A stretch of 64,000 nucleotides of DNA from Ornithodoros turicata. Its lineage: Eukaryota; Arthropoda; Arachnida; Ixodida; Argasidae. Each line of letters opens with the position of its first letter. Within the stretch, counting starts at the first letter, position 1. Below the pieces are notes generated by a model that was not told the DNA's origin, did no database searches, and was given only the letters and a program-made list of their open reading frames with translations. Below, in pieces: positions 1 to 11,552 of this stretch. The position numbers were made by a program, and so were the translations under genes. The DNA lies in assembly GCF_037126465.1 (NCBI RefSeq), contig NC_088206.1, positions 30,010,790 through 30,074,789 on the forward strand, read 5' to 3'.

Positions 1-10
1 AGTATTTTTT

Positions 11-142
11 TACTTTGTAAGGGCTTTTGACACTGTGCTTTATGCTCGCTTGTTGGCCAAACTACCGTCATTAAAATTCGATCCTGCTACCATTAACTGG
101 ATATGCAGTTTCTCGACTAACCGCAACCGTGCCAACAATTCG
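11..142 (+). pseudogene. LINE reverse transcriptase fragment
   Basis: The frame beginning at base 20 reads RAFDTVLYARLLAKL followed by a stretch containing INWI and TNRNR. This matches the region of non-LTR retrotransposon reverse transcriptases from the first catalytic aspartate (FDxV) to the thumb-side W-I-x-x-F-x-x-N-R segment. The frame closes at a TGA just after TNRNRANNS and the later palm motif (YADD) is absent. It is a short broken piece cut by the window edge. The family resembles CR1/jockey-type LINEs, but the clade cannot be fixed from 40 residues. Confidence 0.55.
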
Positions 143-530
143 TGAGGAGAACTTATCATATCGCCACCATGCGGCGTTTGTCACGTTACATTTACATCAC
201 ATTTTAATCTAGTGCGAAGCAAAGCCTTAGTCGATCGGTCTTGTACGCCCCTCCGTTATGTAACACCACACGGTTCTTCAACCTATCACAGATAAATAAA
301 TATATTGCCAAGTAAATTGTTTACAAGGCTCATTGCCCCATTTCACCATATTACCGCAAGCAATTGTTAGAGTAGTGGTACAGGGTATGAAGCTCGCCAC
401 TAATCACCATTCAAACACAGTTCATAATGTAGAATCCTATACTGAAAACACCGACTTAACACAACGATTGAGAACAAAGAGTGTGAACGTTTTGTCGCCT
501 ATCCGGGTGGCATCATCGCCACAACAGACA
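143..530. other. no recognisable feature
   Basis: Between the LINE fragment and the Penelope-like remnant I see no motif, tandem repeat or convincing frame. It could be decayed sequence of either element. Confidence 0.4.
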
Positions 531-1032
531 ACAGTCAAAAACAACTTCGAAGGAATCAAATCAGTGGCGTGCATTCCTTTCATTTCATATACGGCATTTG
601 AAGGGCATTCTGCCCATCAGGCATTAAGACTGTGCATACAAAGTTAAGTGCATAGATTGTGATGCCACCTACATTGGCGAGACAGACAAAAGACGTGGGA
701 CAAGACTAAAAGAGCACACAAGGGACGTTGCCAAGGCTTCTAATGCTACTCAAACCAGGACCGAATTAGTCTACCATTGTTGGCCTAACGGACATGTATT
801 TAATTTTGATGGTGCGGTAACCTTTGCACATGACTAGCGATGTGGCCCTAGAAAGTTCTTAGAGTCCTGGTTTATCAGACGTGATGCATCAGCCTGTAAT
901 ACAAACCGCGGCCCCCTATCGGATGCGTATGACGCCCTCTTAGATAACTATGCTGATGTGCTCGTCTTTGGCCTCTGTTGTACTGATGATGCTACCCGGA
1001 TAGGCGGCAAAACTTTTACGCTCTGTTTTTAA
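531..1032 (+). pseudogene. Penelope-like element C-terminal GIY-YIG endonuclease remnant
   Basis: Penelope-like retroelements end in a GIY-YIG endonuclease that nicks target DNA. From base 631 one frame runs to a TAA at 1030-1032 with a single internal TAG at 835. It contains VKCIDCDATYIGET (the YIG half of the motif), a following RGTRLKEH segment (the conserved R and E region), then RKFLESWFIRR and NRGPLSDAYDALL, which fit the usual C-terminal tail. The upstream part (EGIKSVACIPF at about 550-585) is in another frame, so a frameshift lies near 600-630. The reverse transcriptase is missing. Downstream, an AATAAA-like signal near 1110 precedes a T-rich end. The element is dead by stop and frameshift; the family call is confident, the exact lineage is not. 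Confidence 0.75.
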
Positions 1033-1869
1033 TAGTTCTGTTAAGCGGTGTTTGCAGTAAAGGATGTTACATTATGAGGTCGTCACCTGGCATTTGGAAT
1101 ATATTTTGAAATAAAGTTGTTGTTTTACAGAGCTCATTACATTGTAGAAATCATTCTTATTGCCTATTGTTTAGGGGATACAATTCTTGCAGTCACATCA
1201 AGCACTGAAGGGCCAGTTTCGAAAGTAAAGGCACACTGATTCATGTTCTTGCCGATATGGCGCAGCGCATGCATGAGGTAGCTCTATTTCAGAAGGCTGA
1301 GAACACTCAAAGCAATTAGTGTGCTAGCATTAGATATTGTGTGCAGCATTACGTATTTGCTTTTGCTAGAGCATCTAAGAAGGGTGGATAGAAAGACAGT
1401 TACAACCTGTTTCCACAAAAGACGCTCAGATTCATTAGCAATTTCCTGCAAGAGAGCTAAGGCTTTTCCAGATTACTAGAACGTGGGTACCTGATTGTAG
1501 ATAACAAGAACTCATACACCAGAGGTCACTGTTACACACACCCTGCTTTCCATCAAAACAGTGAAAAGGCGTGACCCCCTAAACCTGCACAAAATTCCTG
1601 GAGTGTCTTCACTGGGCATTGGAAAGCACCAGGGTTTCTTTGAATTTTAGATACGTCAGCTTTTAATTTCGTCCTTCCCTCTTTTTTTATGTAGTACCTG
1701 ATTACTTTAGCCTTGTACAGCTTTGAAGATTGAGGATGTGGAGATGATGTAAGAGGTGGAATTAGGCTTTAGGCACAATGAGGCAAAGTGTGACAACATA
1801 CCTTCTAGAATGTTTATGTATCATTCACACAATTAGAGAGTAGGTATTACAATAGATGTTACATCTTTT
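1033..1869. other. Penelope 3' flank, then unassigned DNA
   Basis: The first ~100 bases are probably the 3' untranslated end of the preceding Penelope remnant (AATAAAG near 1110). The rest shows no coding or repeat signal that I can support. Confidence 0.4.
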
Positions 1870-2010
1870 TCTGGTTTTGATATTTATTTATTCATGAATA
1901 TACCTCAAAGGCCCTTGCGGGCATTACATGAGGGGGGACGTCAACACGGGTCACTTAACAAATACAGAAGTTACAAGGAACATGCATATTTGAAAGACAG
2001 ACTCTGCTTT
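1870..2010 (-). repeat. LINE 3'-end signature
   Basis: A T/A-rich TTATTTATTCAT tract is followed by CAAAGGCCCTTGCGGGC and a G-run, with the same order seen at the 3' ends of the two LINE fragments at 19.8 kb and 42.7 kb (TTTATTTA or TTTGTTTA, then a short C/G hairpin, then a G-rich run). This suggests the 3' terminus of a minus-strand LINE. The adjacent reverse-strand reading to about 2180 has no clear domain, so only the terminal signature is called. Confidence 0.4.
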
Positions 2011-2460
2011 TCATTTGTTAATCAGTCTTGCCCAAGAAATTGTTCAGTGTAGCAACGGTACACAATGTCACGAAAGGAGTGCTCATCTATCGTTCCGCAA
2101 GACTCATTAGAAAGGATTAGTGTTGTGTTTCAACACAACATATTGAACTCATGAACCATCCATCACACTGAGAGCTATAAGTCATCCTAAATCCAGATGC
2201 TGAATTATTTTAAATGCGATAGACGAGCTGTGCGAAGAGGTACCTCCAGTTAGGATGTTGGGTAATTGAAGCCTGTGGCAGCTTCTATGTGGAAGGCTCG
2301 CCAGATCCTGTTCACGGCACAGGGTGGGATGACCATGCTCTTGTTTTTCCCAAGCTTGTGGTAAGAACACCTTGCAAACTGGCGATACGCAGTATATCCA
2401 TATCATCTACAGCAGATGTACATAAAATATAGTTTAGCAAATAGTTAACCGGTCACAGTA

Positions 2461-2525
2461 CAGGGTGTGTCTTGCCATTTCCATATGTGCTTGAGAGCGA
2501 CTGCAATTTATCTGCACACACCCTG
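2461..2525. mobile_element. 65-bp TIR micro-element
   Basis: CAGGGTGTGT at the left end and ACACACCCTG at the right end form a perfect 10-bp terminal inverted repeat, flanked on both sides by TA (2459-2460 and 2526-2527). TA duplication is the mark of Tc1/mariner-type insertion. The element is too short to code and would be an extremely deleted MITE. Confidence 0.5.
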
Positions 2526-2529
2526 TATA

Positions 2530-5290
2530 TTGCTACACATGCTGTATTCTTTTAGAAACCAACATTTTTTTTTACTTTTCAGTGAATCGAAAGTAAGAAC
2601 ACTCAATATCGCTAAAAGCCTACGCTAAAAACCCAAGCACAAGGCAATACATAAAAAGGTGACTTAAAGGGACTATGAAATTTCCCGAACCCCCATACTT
2701 TTTTTCGCTGGAAACTGTTCTTCCCGCCGAGAAACTAATATGCCACAAATTTTTCCGGACGAAATCGCTCCACTCTGTGAGGAGCGCGCGCTTGAAATGT
2801 CTCTTCGGCGTTCCTCCTCTCCCGCGCACATTCTCCCGTCGATGGTGTAACTGTACGGACCGCACTTCTGTGCCCCGTTACGTCACCGGTGTTGCGCAAT
2901 GGCAAGTAATGCTGCGAGCCCGCTGTGGCTGTCGCTGGCGCCTCCCAGTCGCACATAAAAGGTCACAAGGTCTCTGGTTGCGTCTGAGGGTTGAAGCTGA
3001 ACCATTACGTTTTCTTGGTTGGAGGCGTTCGGATAACACGCTATAATGAGCAGCGTTTTGTGTGTGAATCGTTTGTTACACTTGAGCTGTCAATTATGAC
3101 ATGTGAGCTGTACTTTTTCATCGAATGTATTCGTCCTCTGCTCTGCGGCCGTTCACAACAAGGAACTCACGCACCTCCGTGGATTTGAGAGTTTTGCTGA
3201 CGAGTTACGTGGACCTCTAGCGATTCACCGCAACGTGTATTGGTTGTATCGCCGTCACCAATGAAACGTGTCTGGTGGTTGCTTGGCGATGCAGTTATAT
3301 TTACGTGTTGGCAATCTGACAACAAAGGAAGTGCGTTGTGAAGTGCGACTGTGATATTTGGAAGATGCTCCATTTGTTGCTCGATTTGTTTGCACGAATT
3401 ATCGTAAAAGACTGAGCGGTCTAATTTTTCGTTTTACTTTGTTTCAACTCGTGTTCTTCGTCATCATTACTGTTATTATTCAAAGCAGTTTCGCGCCTTC
3501 AGGAGATTTTGATTTACTCTGCATTTATTGTTCTACAGATGGCTGTATTTCCTTCCGTCGAAGGACTTGTTGTTTGCCTAAGAATATGTTTCATGCAAGA
3601 ATTTATTTATGAGCACGTCACGTATTCTGTATTCAATGTTGAGCTGAGCACGTCGTAAATCTGAACATCTAGCATTGCCAACCACCATGCCTACAGAAAC
3701 TCAACTGCGGCGTATTGTGTAAGAGTATTCTGCACATCGTAGTTATTTCTGGTAACTGTTTGTCGTTTAACAAATTTATTCTTAAACCAGGTTTCCAATA
3801 CTGTGTAATAGATCCATAACCCTAAGGCTGAGGGACACAATCTAACGACACAAGTTCGCCTGCTTTATGGCCATATTATATTATTGTGTTACGGATGCTT
3901 GAAGTCACCAGTTTTGGTAACTGGAAAGAATAAAAAAAAACCAGTACTCACGTAGCATGCCCAATATTTTGCAAATAAAAAAACGACAAGTTATTGGTAC
4001 TATTTCAAGTAAACTGCTTGTTGGTCTTCTGACGGAAATCTGCTTTCTTTGTGAAAGAACTGTTCCATTTGCCACCGGGACAGAGTCCTCAGCTATGCAG
4101 GTTCCTCCGAGGGTGTGGGCACTCTTGTATGTGCGTCAAGGACGAGGGCATCAGGCTCAAACAGCTGAAATGTCGACATTTCGCTCAAATAGTACAATAA
4201 CTAAGACCTAACATCTACATATACACATTATATGCTATACATGCATAATTTTTATTTTTAATAGAACACAGGATATGTTTTACACTGTCACACAGCTCAT
4301 CCTGTATTGGCACCAGTGTTACCAGCAAATAAGGGCTGAAGTAGCTGCACAGGCTTGCGGGATGCCCAGAGCAAGGTGAACTGGTTGAATACAGTAGTAC
4401 ACCACTGGTATGATAATGGTTGGTAGGGTTATTTTTTGGTACTGTGAAACAAAGTGCAGAGTTATAGCAGGAACAAAATCTCATGGGGACATAGTGCATC
4501 AAAGGTACGTTCCTTTAATTTAGAGGTGACCTGCAGAGCACTTGCTGGAGTTGTTCTGGCATGTTACCCTGGTGAAAGACTCCAGCTGCCATACACATGG
4601 GCTGCCCTGATTTGAGAGAAGAAAATAACACAGTATACAACTCCAGTTCCGATGAATGCAAATGATGTAATCTAACTGAGCAATGATTATAAGATAAGGA
4701 GTGTAAACAAGAAAATGTCCTCCTCAATATCATATTTGTGCACATGATAAAGCAAACTGTAAATCAAATAACAAAAAGGTAAAAAAAACTGGAAGAAAGG
4801 AATCTGGAAAGAGGGTGCACAGCATTTGTCTGCTCTGAAAAGTGGGTTGCAGTGATCATGCCGTCTTACCTAAGGGGTTTCAGACTCCGCTGAGAAAGTC
4901 ACCTGTCAACATGAAAGCAGATGAGTGAAGAGAAAAGAACGGATACTTATGTTCAACATATTACATAAATATTCTGTTGAAGTATGGTTTCTAAGATCAT
5001 GCTAAACGAAGTGTACTTTTATCAACAGTGCACCACCTGAGTTTAGGGACTAGATTCGGTAACTTCTATTTTTTTTTTTTTACTCTCTCTGTGCCGTAAG
5101 CGGTGGCAAGATTCAGAGTCACGCAGATGAGAATTAACCCATTTACGCAATCCTGGAATCTGTGATAGCATTTGAACCACACGGACTGAGAGACCTTTGT
5201 TAATACTCACTCAATAACGAAAAATACTCACACCTTTGCGCCGTTTAGGTGGATGTTCTTTCCCCGGTGTGGACAGGCATTGTGATGGTG
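2530..5290. other. unassigned DNA, no gene seen
   Basis: Several open frames of 60-120 codons occur on both strands but none shows a domain, a signal peptide or conserved motif, and they overlap one another. The block 2640-2960 is more CpG-rich than its surroundings. Short homopolymer runs occur near 2570, 3932 and 5070. Confidence 0.4.
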
Positions 5291-5616
5291 CTACACCTTG
5301 ATCCAGACGACACTGAGCTCGTTATCCAGTACGTTGAAGAGATTCAGCGGGCCCTTCGTAAATTCGATCATGCGAATGTCCGCTACAAACAAGAGCAGTC
5401 GATGGCACCACATCGTCTTTGCACTCCGGCGGTCCGATTTCGTGGCATCAAAAGCTGTCCGTCTCGTCACTGGGAAGCATGAGACATTGAATGCCAGGCG
5501 AATATTGACGTAAATGGACCTTTTCCGACAACGCGTATGCGCATGCCCAGCCTTTGCGTCCGCCATCTTTAAGTGGAAAACATCACTATGGGCCCACCTG
5601 CGGGCGACTGTCATGT

Positions 5617-5886
5617 TCATTGTGGGGAGATAATCGGTTTCAAGGTTACGCGGACGTTTGATGTATGGTAATGAGTACAATGCACTTTCACTCTTTCCGC
5701 ATTCTTCTTCCAATCTTCTCTTACTGCTTTCCCACGCAACGCGCAAGACCGAAAAGCGTCACCATGTTTATTGGGGGGAAAGACACGACGTTCGACATTG
5801 CGCCGCCAGTGGCGACGCGAATATGGAAATGGTCCATTAGGGCACCCAACTATCCAACATCGTCTCGGCATGTCGACGAAAACCAC
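5617..5886 (-). other. possible degenerate THAP-like start, uncertain
   Basis: The reverse-strand frame has an internal MPRRCWIVGCPNG, the C-x4-C spacing that opens THAP zinc fingers, followed by RVFPPNKHGDAFR and VREDWKKN, which loosely follow the F-P and R-x-x-W pattern. The C-x-x-H half is not in register (CTHYH), and the frame ends soon afterwards. It lies at the edge of a CpG-rich block (5.5-6.4 kb) that could be an old promoter. It may be a decayed first exon or coincidence. No function is assigned. Confidence 0.22.
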
Positions 5887-6008
5887 AGGACACGAGTGCG
5901 ATAGACTGCGACCATCGCGCGGAAGCTGCCGTCATGGAGATTTCCACTCCCGATGAACGCATACGCCGGATCCTACGGCGCATGCTTCTGGCGGGACGCG
6001 GGATCCTA

Positions 6009-6047
6009 CGGCTCGGCAACACGTCACGATGACGCGTTGCCGAGCCG
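6009..6047. repeat. 18-bp hairpin with 3-nt loop
   Basis: CGGCTCGGCAACACGTCA and its near-perfect reverse complement (17 of 18 pairs) are separated by CGA. It sits in the CpG-rich block immediately upstream of a dispersed repeat. It may be the tip of a palindromic element or a strong DNA cruciform. Confidence 0.7.
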
Positions 6048-6072
6048 GCCGTGGGCCCGTCAAGTTGACTTG

Positions 6073-6385
6073 GCCTTCGGGAGAGGAAAATCAGTTGCGC
6101 TGCGCATGCGCTAGAAGTGATGTCACGTGTCTCTCTTTGCCGCCGCCGTGCCGTCTGCTCGCTTCGCGTGCGCATGCGCTAGCAGACAGCGGTTTGTTCC
6201 ACTGTTTGTTTGCCTGAGGATGGGATTTGTGGTTTGTGGTAGCGGTGAAGCAACTTTGCCAAGTATTCCGTTCAAGTTCCTCGCGGGATGTCCCGCTCGT
6301 CCGTCGATGTTCAACAGGTGAGGGGACGTTTCAGCAACGCCTGCGAGTTTCATGGTCGGTTGAAAAGGTAAGGGCGTCTGTACAA
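6073..6385 (+). repeat. CpG-rich dispersed repeat, copy A
   Basis: This stretch is co-linear with 56434-56722. Shared blocks include GGGAGAGGAAA, TTGCGCTGCGC, GTGATGTCACGTGTC, GCCGTCTGCTCGCTT, GCATGCGCTA, ATTCCGTTCAAGTTCCTC, a GATGTTCA-CAGGTGAGG junction and CATGGTCGGTTGAAAA. Copy A carries about 30 extra bases after the GCATGCGCTA block. The shared CREB/E-box-like TGATGTCACGTG core and a GT splice-donor-like CAGGTGAG after an ATG make it look like a duplicated promoter plus first exon, though a SINE or MITE would explain the sequence equally well. Confidence 0.7.
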
Positions 6386-8776
6386 AATTGTTCAATGGGC
6401 CGCTCTGTTACTACAGATGCAACAAGTGCCAGTCCACTTTTTCTCAGCTGCACCCTCTCAGTTCAGGCAGCAGCAGTACCAGGTGTATGTACATAACTTC
6501 CAAGTGAATTAAGACGCACGAGTGCAATTCTGAAGCTGGTAAGTACGTCTCATGCTACACACCATTCGCGTTCAACGCTCTTATTTTGCATGTGATGTAG
6601 CAAATGATTCAGTGGCATAAACCAGCAGACTGGTGCGTAATGTACACCCATAGTGCCAAGTTGGACTAATTCTCGTGACGTGTTCGTAAAATCTGTGTAA
6701 TCCGACTATCTAATTGTCGCTGGTTCTATCTTAACACCGAAGTCGGTATATGAGTAAGAAATATCGTGGTTTCGGCAATTATCAGTAATCCTTCGTTGTG
6801 CTTAATGATTCCTATTATTTTGTATTTGTGCTTTTACTCAGAATTATCATACTGTATTCTTAACTGGAGCAACAAAATTACGAAACACATGAGGATTCTG
6901 TTGAAACTGAGGATATTGCTTATTTTTACTGATTTCAGATTTTCAGGCATGGAGAGAAGAAATGCGCAGGATGCAGCCAAGAGTCATTTTACTAAAGGCA
7001 CAGGGGTAAAAAGATCGAAAGATGGAAGTTTAAAGTGTTATTATATTTGTAACTGATCAGGTGCTTTTATAGAGAGGACACATCAAAGGAAATAAGGTCC
7101 ATCAAATCACAAGGTTCCGTCAGGCGTGGGGACACCTGCCTTGCTGATATGTCTGCAATGTTCCAAACTGGCAAGGTCTCGTTTGTCTTCCAATCTTCCT
7201 ATTATGCACATGATTTTGGGGCTGTCCCACACCCCACTGACAAAAGGAGGAAGATGCAATAGAGGCGGCCCGTGCAGGCACTTGTAAAACACTATGTTGC
7301 ACTGGAATGTCCTTTTTTTACCTTCAAGAAACTATTTGTTTATGTTAGGGAAACTATGTGACGGCATTGCACTCAGCGTACTATGCAGCTCAGTATTCGG
7401 GGTGTGCTGGATGGCACGTTTCAAAGGATCCAATTCACCTCACTACAAGGCAGTACTTGTACACCACTATGAGAGACTATAATATATGTTACGGTGAGAG
7501 GAAACACGACGACAATCAAAACAGTGTTGCCCTGTTCAGTTCTATCAGAGCCCAAACAAACAGTCCAGTGCTTTCCCTCACACACAAAGGCAAGAAGGAT
7601 GATCCTACTGTCTTTCAACGAGGAAATACTGACTTGTTGCAAGATGAGGATTTCTTGCTATATATAGTTCTCATGACAGGCATGCAAAAACAGCTGTTAA
7701 GTCATTTGGGCACCAACAGAAGTGTGATGAACATAGGAGGAGCAGGAAAGCTAGCTGGTGTTGACTTGATGTTAATGCCGAAGTGTACACTTTCTTTTTA
7801 CCCTGTCTCCTCTTGCACTTTGTGTATTAAATCTTCATTGCTGGTTCGTGTGTCTATGTGTTCGTCTCGTCCCGTGTTCGTCCTGTGTTTTCCCTCAAAC
7901 TCAAGGCAATGTTAACACCAAAAGAAAAGTGTGCATAGATTCTACACATAGCACCACAGATGGGTCATTCAATGTGATAGTTGTGTACTGCCACTTCATA
8001 CATTTTGGGTAATGGTTCAGGTGAAACACTTTACAGCAATGCATGCTCTTCTGCATTGACTTTTCAACTGAAGACAATATGCCCCATTTTGAGCTTGGTC
8101 TGGGGTATATTACAGCAGGTAAATACATTTAAGTATGGTGACATACATACACATAACACACATAATTGGCAATTTGTATATCCTATAAAGTGCTCTGACC
8201 TGAGAAATCTTGTAGAAAAAATTGTGTTAATATTCTGCCAATAAGAAGTGGAATAAACTTTCCACTCACTGCACTAGTCAGTTTGTTTTATTCTGTGTGT
8301 TTATATCTCTCCAGTACTGAGTACTCGCTTGCAATATAACGAGACAACTGCCCCCTGACTGATTGTATTGTTTTCTTCAGCTGCAACAGATGCTTTTTAC
8401 CATGAAAATACTAACATCAGTTGGCGTTGCACGCATAAAGCCTTGGTGAGCTCAAAGCCGCTGTGTGTATTCTTGTGAATGATTTATCTAAGGAAATGTA
8501 CACCCTTCCAACAACCACGAGCAAACTCTTCATGACTATATAACGCATAATTATTTAATTAGATTAAAGGACAAATATATTGCCATCACACCAGCTCAAT
8601 TGCAGTCTTTCATTGTCATCAAAAGTATGGTGGCCGGGGTACATGACTCTCATCAACATTCTGATAATGTAATCCACATACAATGCTCAGTCATTTTTAA
8701 ATTTTTCATGCACATCAGTACGCCTTGTATATTCAAGTTTGCTTCTATCTTGTCTCATGCTAGCGTTTGCTATCCG
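6386..8776. other. unassigned DNA
   Basis: The longest open frame here is 185 codons at 7358-7915 (+). It has no recognisable domain, its composition matches surrounding DNA, and two other frames overlap it. I see no tandem or inverted repeat of note. It could contain undetected exons, since splice-donor-like sequences occur, but nothing supports a call. Confidence 0.4.
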
Positions 8777-8780
8777 TGCG

Positions 8781-8878
8781 GTAGCCAGAAAATATTATGG
8801 GAGGTTCTATGGGGACCTCCCAGATGCACTACCAAAGGTACGATCTTGGGGGTTTGAACCCGCCTGGCTATGCCCCTG
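8781..8878. mobile_element. possible small TIR element remnant
   Basis: GTAGCCAG at the left and CCTGGCTATGCCCCTG at the right are partly inverted copies of a CAGGGGCGTAGCCAG-type terminus, which is common at the ends of small invertebrate DNA elements. An internal inverted pair GGGAGGTTC/GACCTCCC lies between them. The left end is degraded and no target duplication is readable. Confidence 0.3.
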
Positions 8879-8879
8879 T

Positions 8880-9915
8880 TGGCTATGCTATGCTAAACAT
8901 GCTGTGACACTACTGAACAAAAATTGCCAAACAACTCCGCTTTGTCTCAACAAAGATGCAAGGAGTTAAAACGGGTGTAGCTATGTGAAAGCCAACCACT
9001 GCAGAAATGCAAATAAGAACAACAACAGTTCTGGAACCTGATGTTCGAACAGCTACTGGGAATTCAGAAGATCATACTATATGCGTGAAAATAACTAGCA
9101 CAATCACATATGTTTGTATGTTCATGCATTTTGCCTCAGCAACTGAGTTCCAATGTATGCTTGATTGCATTTATTTAGCATTTGTTTCAAGAGAGGCAAA
9201 AGTCCTCAAGATATTGCAAATCTATATTGTAAATCTACTCAGTATTGGCCAGTTAGACCACACAACTTGGTTGATTCATTTTATCAAGCTTTGTTTCACA
9301 CCTCAAGGAAACGCTCTTCGGTAGCCTCAGTGAGCCAAACACGCAGTCCAGGTCCAGTTTTGGATATTTTTACTGGTCTCGTTAGCAATACATTGTTCCC
9401 AAATACCACAAATTCCAGCTGGACACCATACCATATGAATGAGCCTGTTGCCTTGCACTTCATCGGAGCGGCCCCCTGCTGGCTAGCAGGAAGGTATCGA
9501 ATAAGAAACAGGTGACTGGCTGTTCTGTCTGTGCACCTCTCAGTGTATGTGGCCGCTTCTGTTTGCTGCTAGGGTGTCACTCCCATAAAGAAATGCAACA
9601 CCCCGGTGCTCCATAAACTTTTGTCCCAATCTGTTCGAATATTGATGCACAGATGGTGTGAAGAAAGCTATAGCAGCAGGGCAGTTTTCAGAAGCAGCTT
9701 TTCAACCAGATTCCAAGAGTGTGCCAAGCAGCAGGAAATACACCCAGCCAGAGGACTTCTGTTGAATTCATGCTTAAGGACCTTCACATCTACATCATTT
9801 GCTCATGAATGCAGCACTGTCATGTGACAACACATGACAGTCCATTAATGCTTTGAACATGAATTGAGCTTTGCCCTCCGGTTGGGCGTGAAACAATGAA
9901 TCTTTCAACAGCGCA
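8880..9915. other. unassigned DNA
   Basis: Open frames of 76-116 codons (for example 9165-9515 on the plus strand) show no motif. No repeat structure was found by eye. Confidence 0.35.
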
Positions 9916-9960
9916 TGACCCATTTGGGGGTCATGACCCACAGTTTGAGAAACACTGCTC
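9916..9960. mobile_element. hAT-type terminal fragment
   Basis: Read on the minus strand this is CAGTGTTTCTCAAACTGTGG followed by GTCATGACCCCC, the familiar CAGnGnTTCTCAAACTnTGGG terminus of hAT-superfamily non-autonomous elements. Only one terminus is visible, so it is a truncated copy. No 8-bp duplication can be paired. Confidence 0.45.
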
Positions 9961-10474
9961 TACGCATTCGTTCCAACAATAATCTGGCATCCTTCAAAAA
10001 CACCATCAAACAGGACTTTTCTGCTGATACGTAGGGTGACATGCAATTACTTTTTGAATATGTGCATTTCTCTGCTGTGCAATATCTTTGCTATTTGTTT
10101 CTTATACTTGCCATGTGTTCTTGGTATTTCTGTTCCCCTCAAATTGTGTAGACATTTGCATTGACTGTGTCTTGGACTGTTCAACAGCGCTTGCCCAGTA
10201 TCAGTATCAGAGTATACTGTCATGAAATAACAATAAAAACCTGAAAACTGGAAAAAAAATCATCTGAAACACATCTGTCTGACTGATTCCTCTAACAATC
10301 TTCTTACGAATGCTCGATGAATGATAGTTCACGTAACCACTCCTCTGGTTGCATGGCACAGAATATGCACCTTGAAGATGTTGTGGACAGAAACAAGCTG
10401 TAACAGGCCGAGGAAGTTTAGATGATGTGGTGAACCTATGAGTTTGTTGTTGCCTTGAATGGGCCATCATCGCT
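9961..10474 (+). other. possible LINE tail, then unassigned DNA
   Basis: A short plus-strand reading near 9975-10020 (NNNLASFKNTIKQDF) resembles the extreme C-terminus of CR1-type LINE proteins and an AATAAAAA sits near 10230. This is weak evidence. The remainder to 10474 has no feature. Confidence 0.2.
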
Positions 10475-10543
10475 CAAAAGAGAAAAGAGAAAAGAGACAA
10501 AGAGACAAAAGAGAAAAAGACAAAAGAGAAAAAAAAATAATAG
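10475..10543. repeat. purine-only microsatellite
   Basis: Imperfect repeats of GAGAAAA and GAGACAA units give a run of almost only A and G with a few C. Such tracts can form triplex DNA. An open frame rich in K, R and E across it is a by-product. Confidence 0.8.
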
Positions 10544-11367
10544 AGCAGCAGCGGTCTCCGGAAAAAATGGTCCCGCGTCCGGAGTTTCTCTTGCTTGCGA
10601 CATAAGCAGTGGAAAGAGAGGCTCACATTGGTCACACGGCCCTTAAAACAACAATTAAAATAGCTAAGTGGTACTTCATTAAGTATTTTTGCTTGAATTG
10701 ATTACTTTAAGTACTGTAGGAAGGAAACAGGATTGAACCCTTTAACTTAGACAACAGTCAGTGCCGCAGGCTACTCTGCACGGGTTTCTGGCCTCACGTA
10801 TGTGGGCAACGTCACGACTCACGCCCTGGGGGAATGTGCGTCCTGGGCCGACTTCTAAGGGAACTGTGCCGACATATGCTATGCTGTGCCTAAGGCTATG
10901 GCGAACACACGTGCCCTACCGAGCGCCAATGATGCGCCATCGCTTATGCGAGAGCAGAGGCTGGGGGTCAGCCTCAAGGTCGTAGCGCTACCGGAAGAAG
11001 CAGACGAGTGCTGGGTTACATATCCCGCAGATGGGTCAAAGTCGCCATCTTGCTATGTATTTCGCCCCATTTGGGATCGCCATCTTGTGGGACGGTTGTT
11101 GCCAACATAGCAAAATCTGCCACCTAGATTTTTACCGAAGTAGAAATTATCTGCAAAGAATGTGCGCCGAGCATGCTATTTCTCAAAATAGCCATCCAGC
11201 GTACCCAATCCGTATCCAATCCAGCGTGGGTTATGGCTGCCGTCGCTCCTCAATGGGTGTGTGGATGTGTTCACTGTATTTCCAGTCACTGCGGTTCAGA
11301 CATATGTTGGCACAGTTCCCTTGGAAGTTGGCCCAGGACGCACATTCCCCAGGGCGTCAGTCGTGAC
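10544..11367. other. unassigned DNA
   Basis: A moderately GC-rich stretch with overlapping short frames. The phrase CGCCATCTTG occurs at 11043 and again in altered form at 11088, a local duplication. No domain was recognised. Confidence 0.35.
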
Positions 11368-11552
11368 GTTGCCCACATCTGTGAGGTCGACAACGGTGAG
11401 CCCTTTCACCATTACCACCACCACCACCAATCACTGCAGGCGTACGATTTGCCCACATCTGTGCCTGTGTTGTTGCCCACATCTGTGAGGTCGACAACGG
11501 TGAGCCCTTTCACCATTACCACCACCACCACCAATCACTGCAGGCGTACGAT
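11368..11552. repeat. tandem direct duplication, 81-bp copies 104 bp apart
   Basis: Bases 11368-11448 recur identically at 11472-11552. Each copy runs from GTTGCCCACATCTG through a (CAC/ACC)-rich core to GGCGTACGAT. The 23-bp linker starts with another GCCCACATCTGTG, so the duplication probably arose by unequal exchange at that short repeat. The histidine/threonine-rich open frame over it is a consequence of the CAC runs. Confidence 0.9.

Noticed and set aside
3192..3240. CTGACGAG at 3198 as a hammerhead start
   Set aside because: No GAAA at the required distance and no stem II.
7358..7915. 185-codon open frame
   Set aside because: No domain, signal or compositional bias; overlapped by frames on the same and opposite strand.
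10455..10646. Basic, nuclear-signal-like open frame
   Set aside because: The K/R-rich stretch is encoded by a purine microsatellite.
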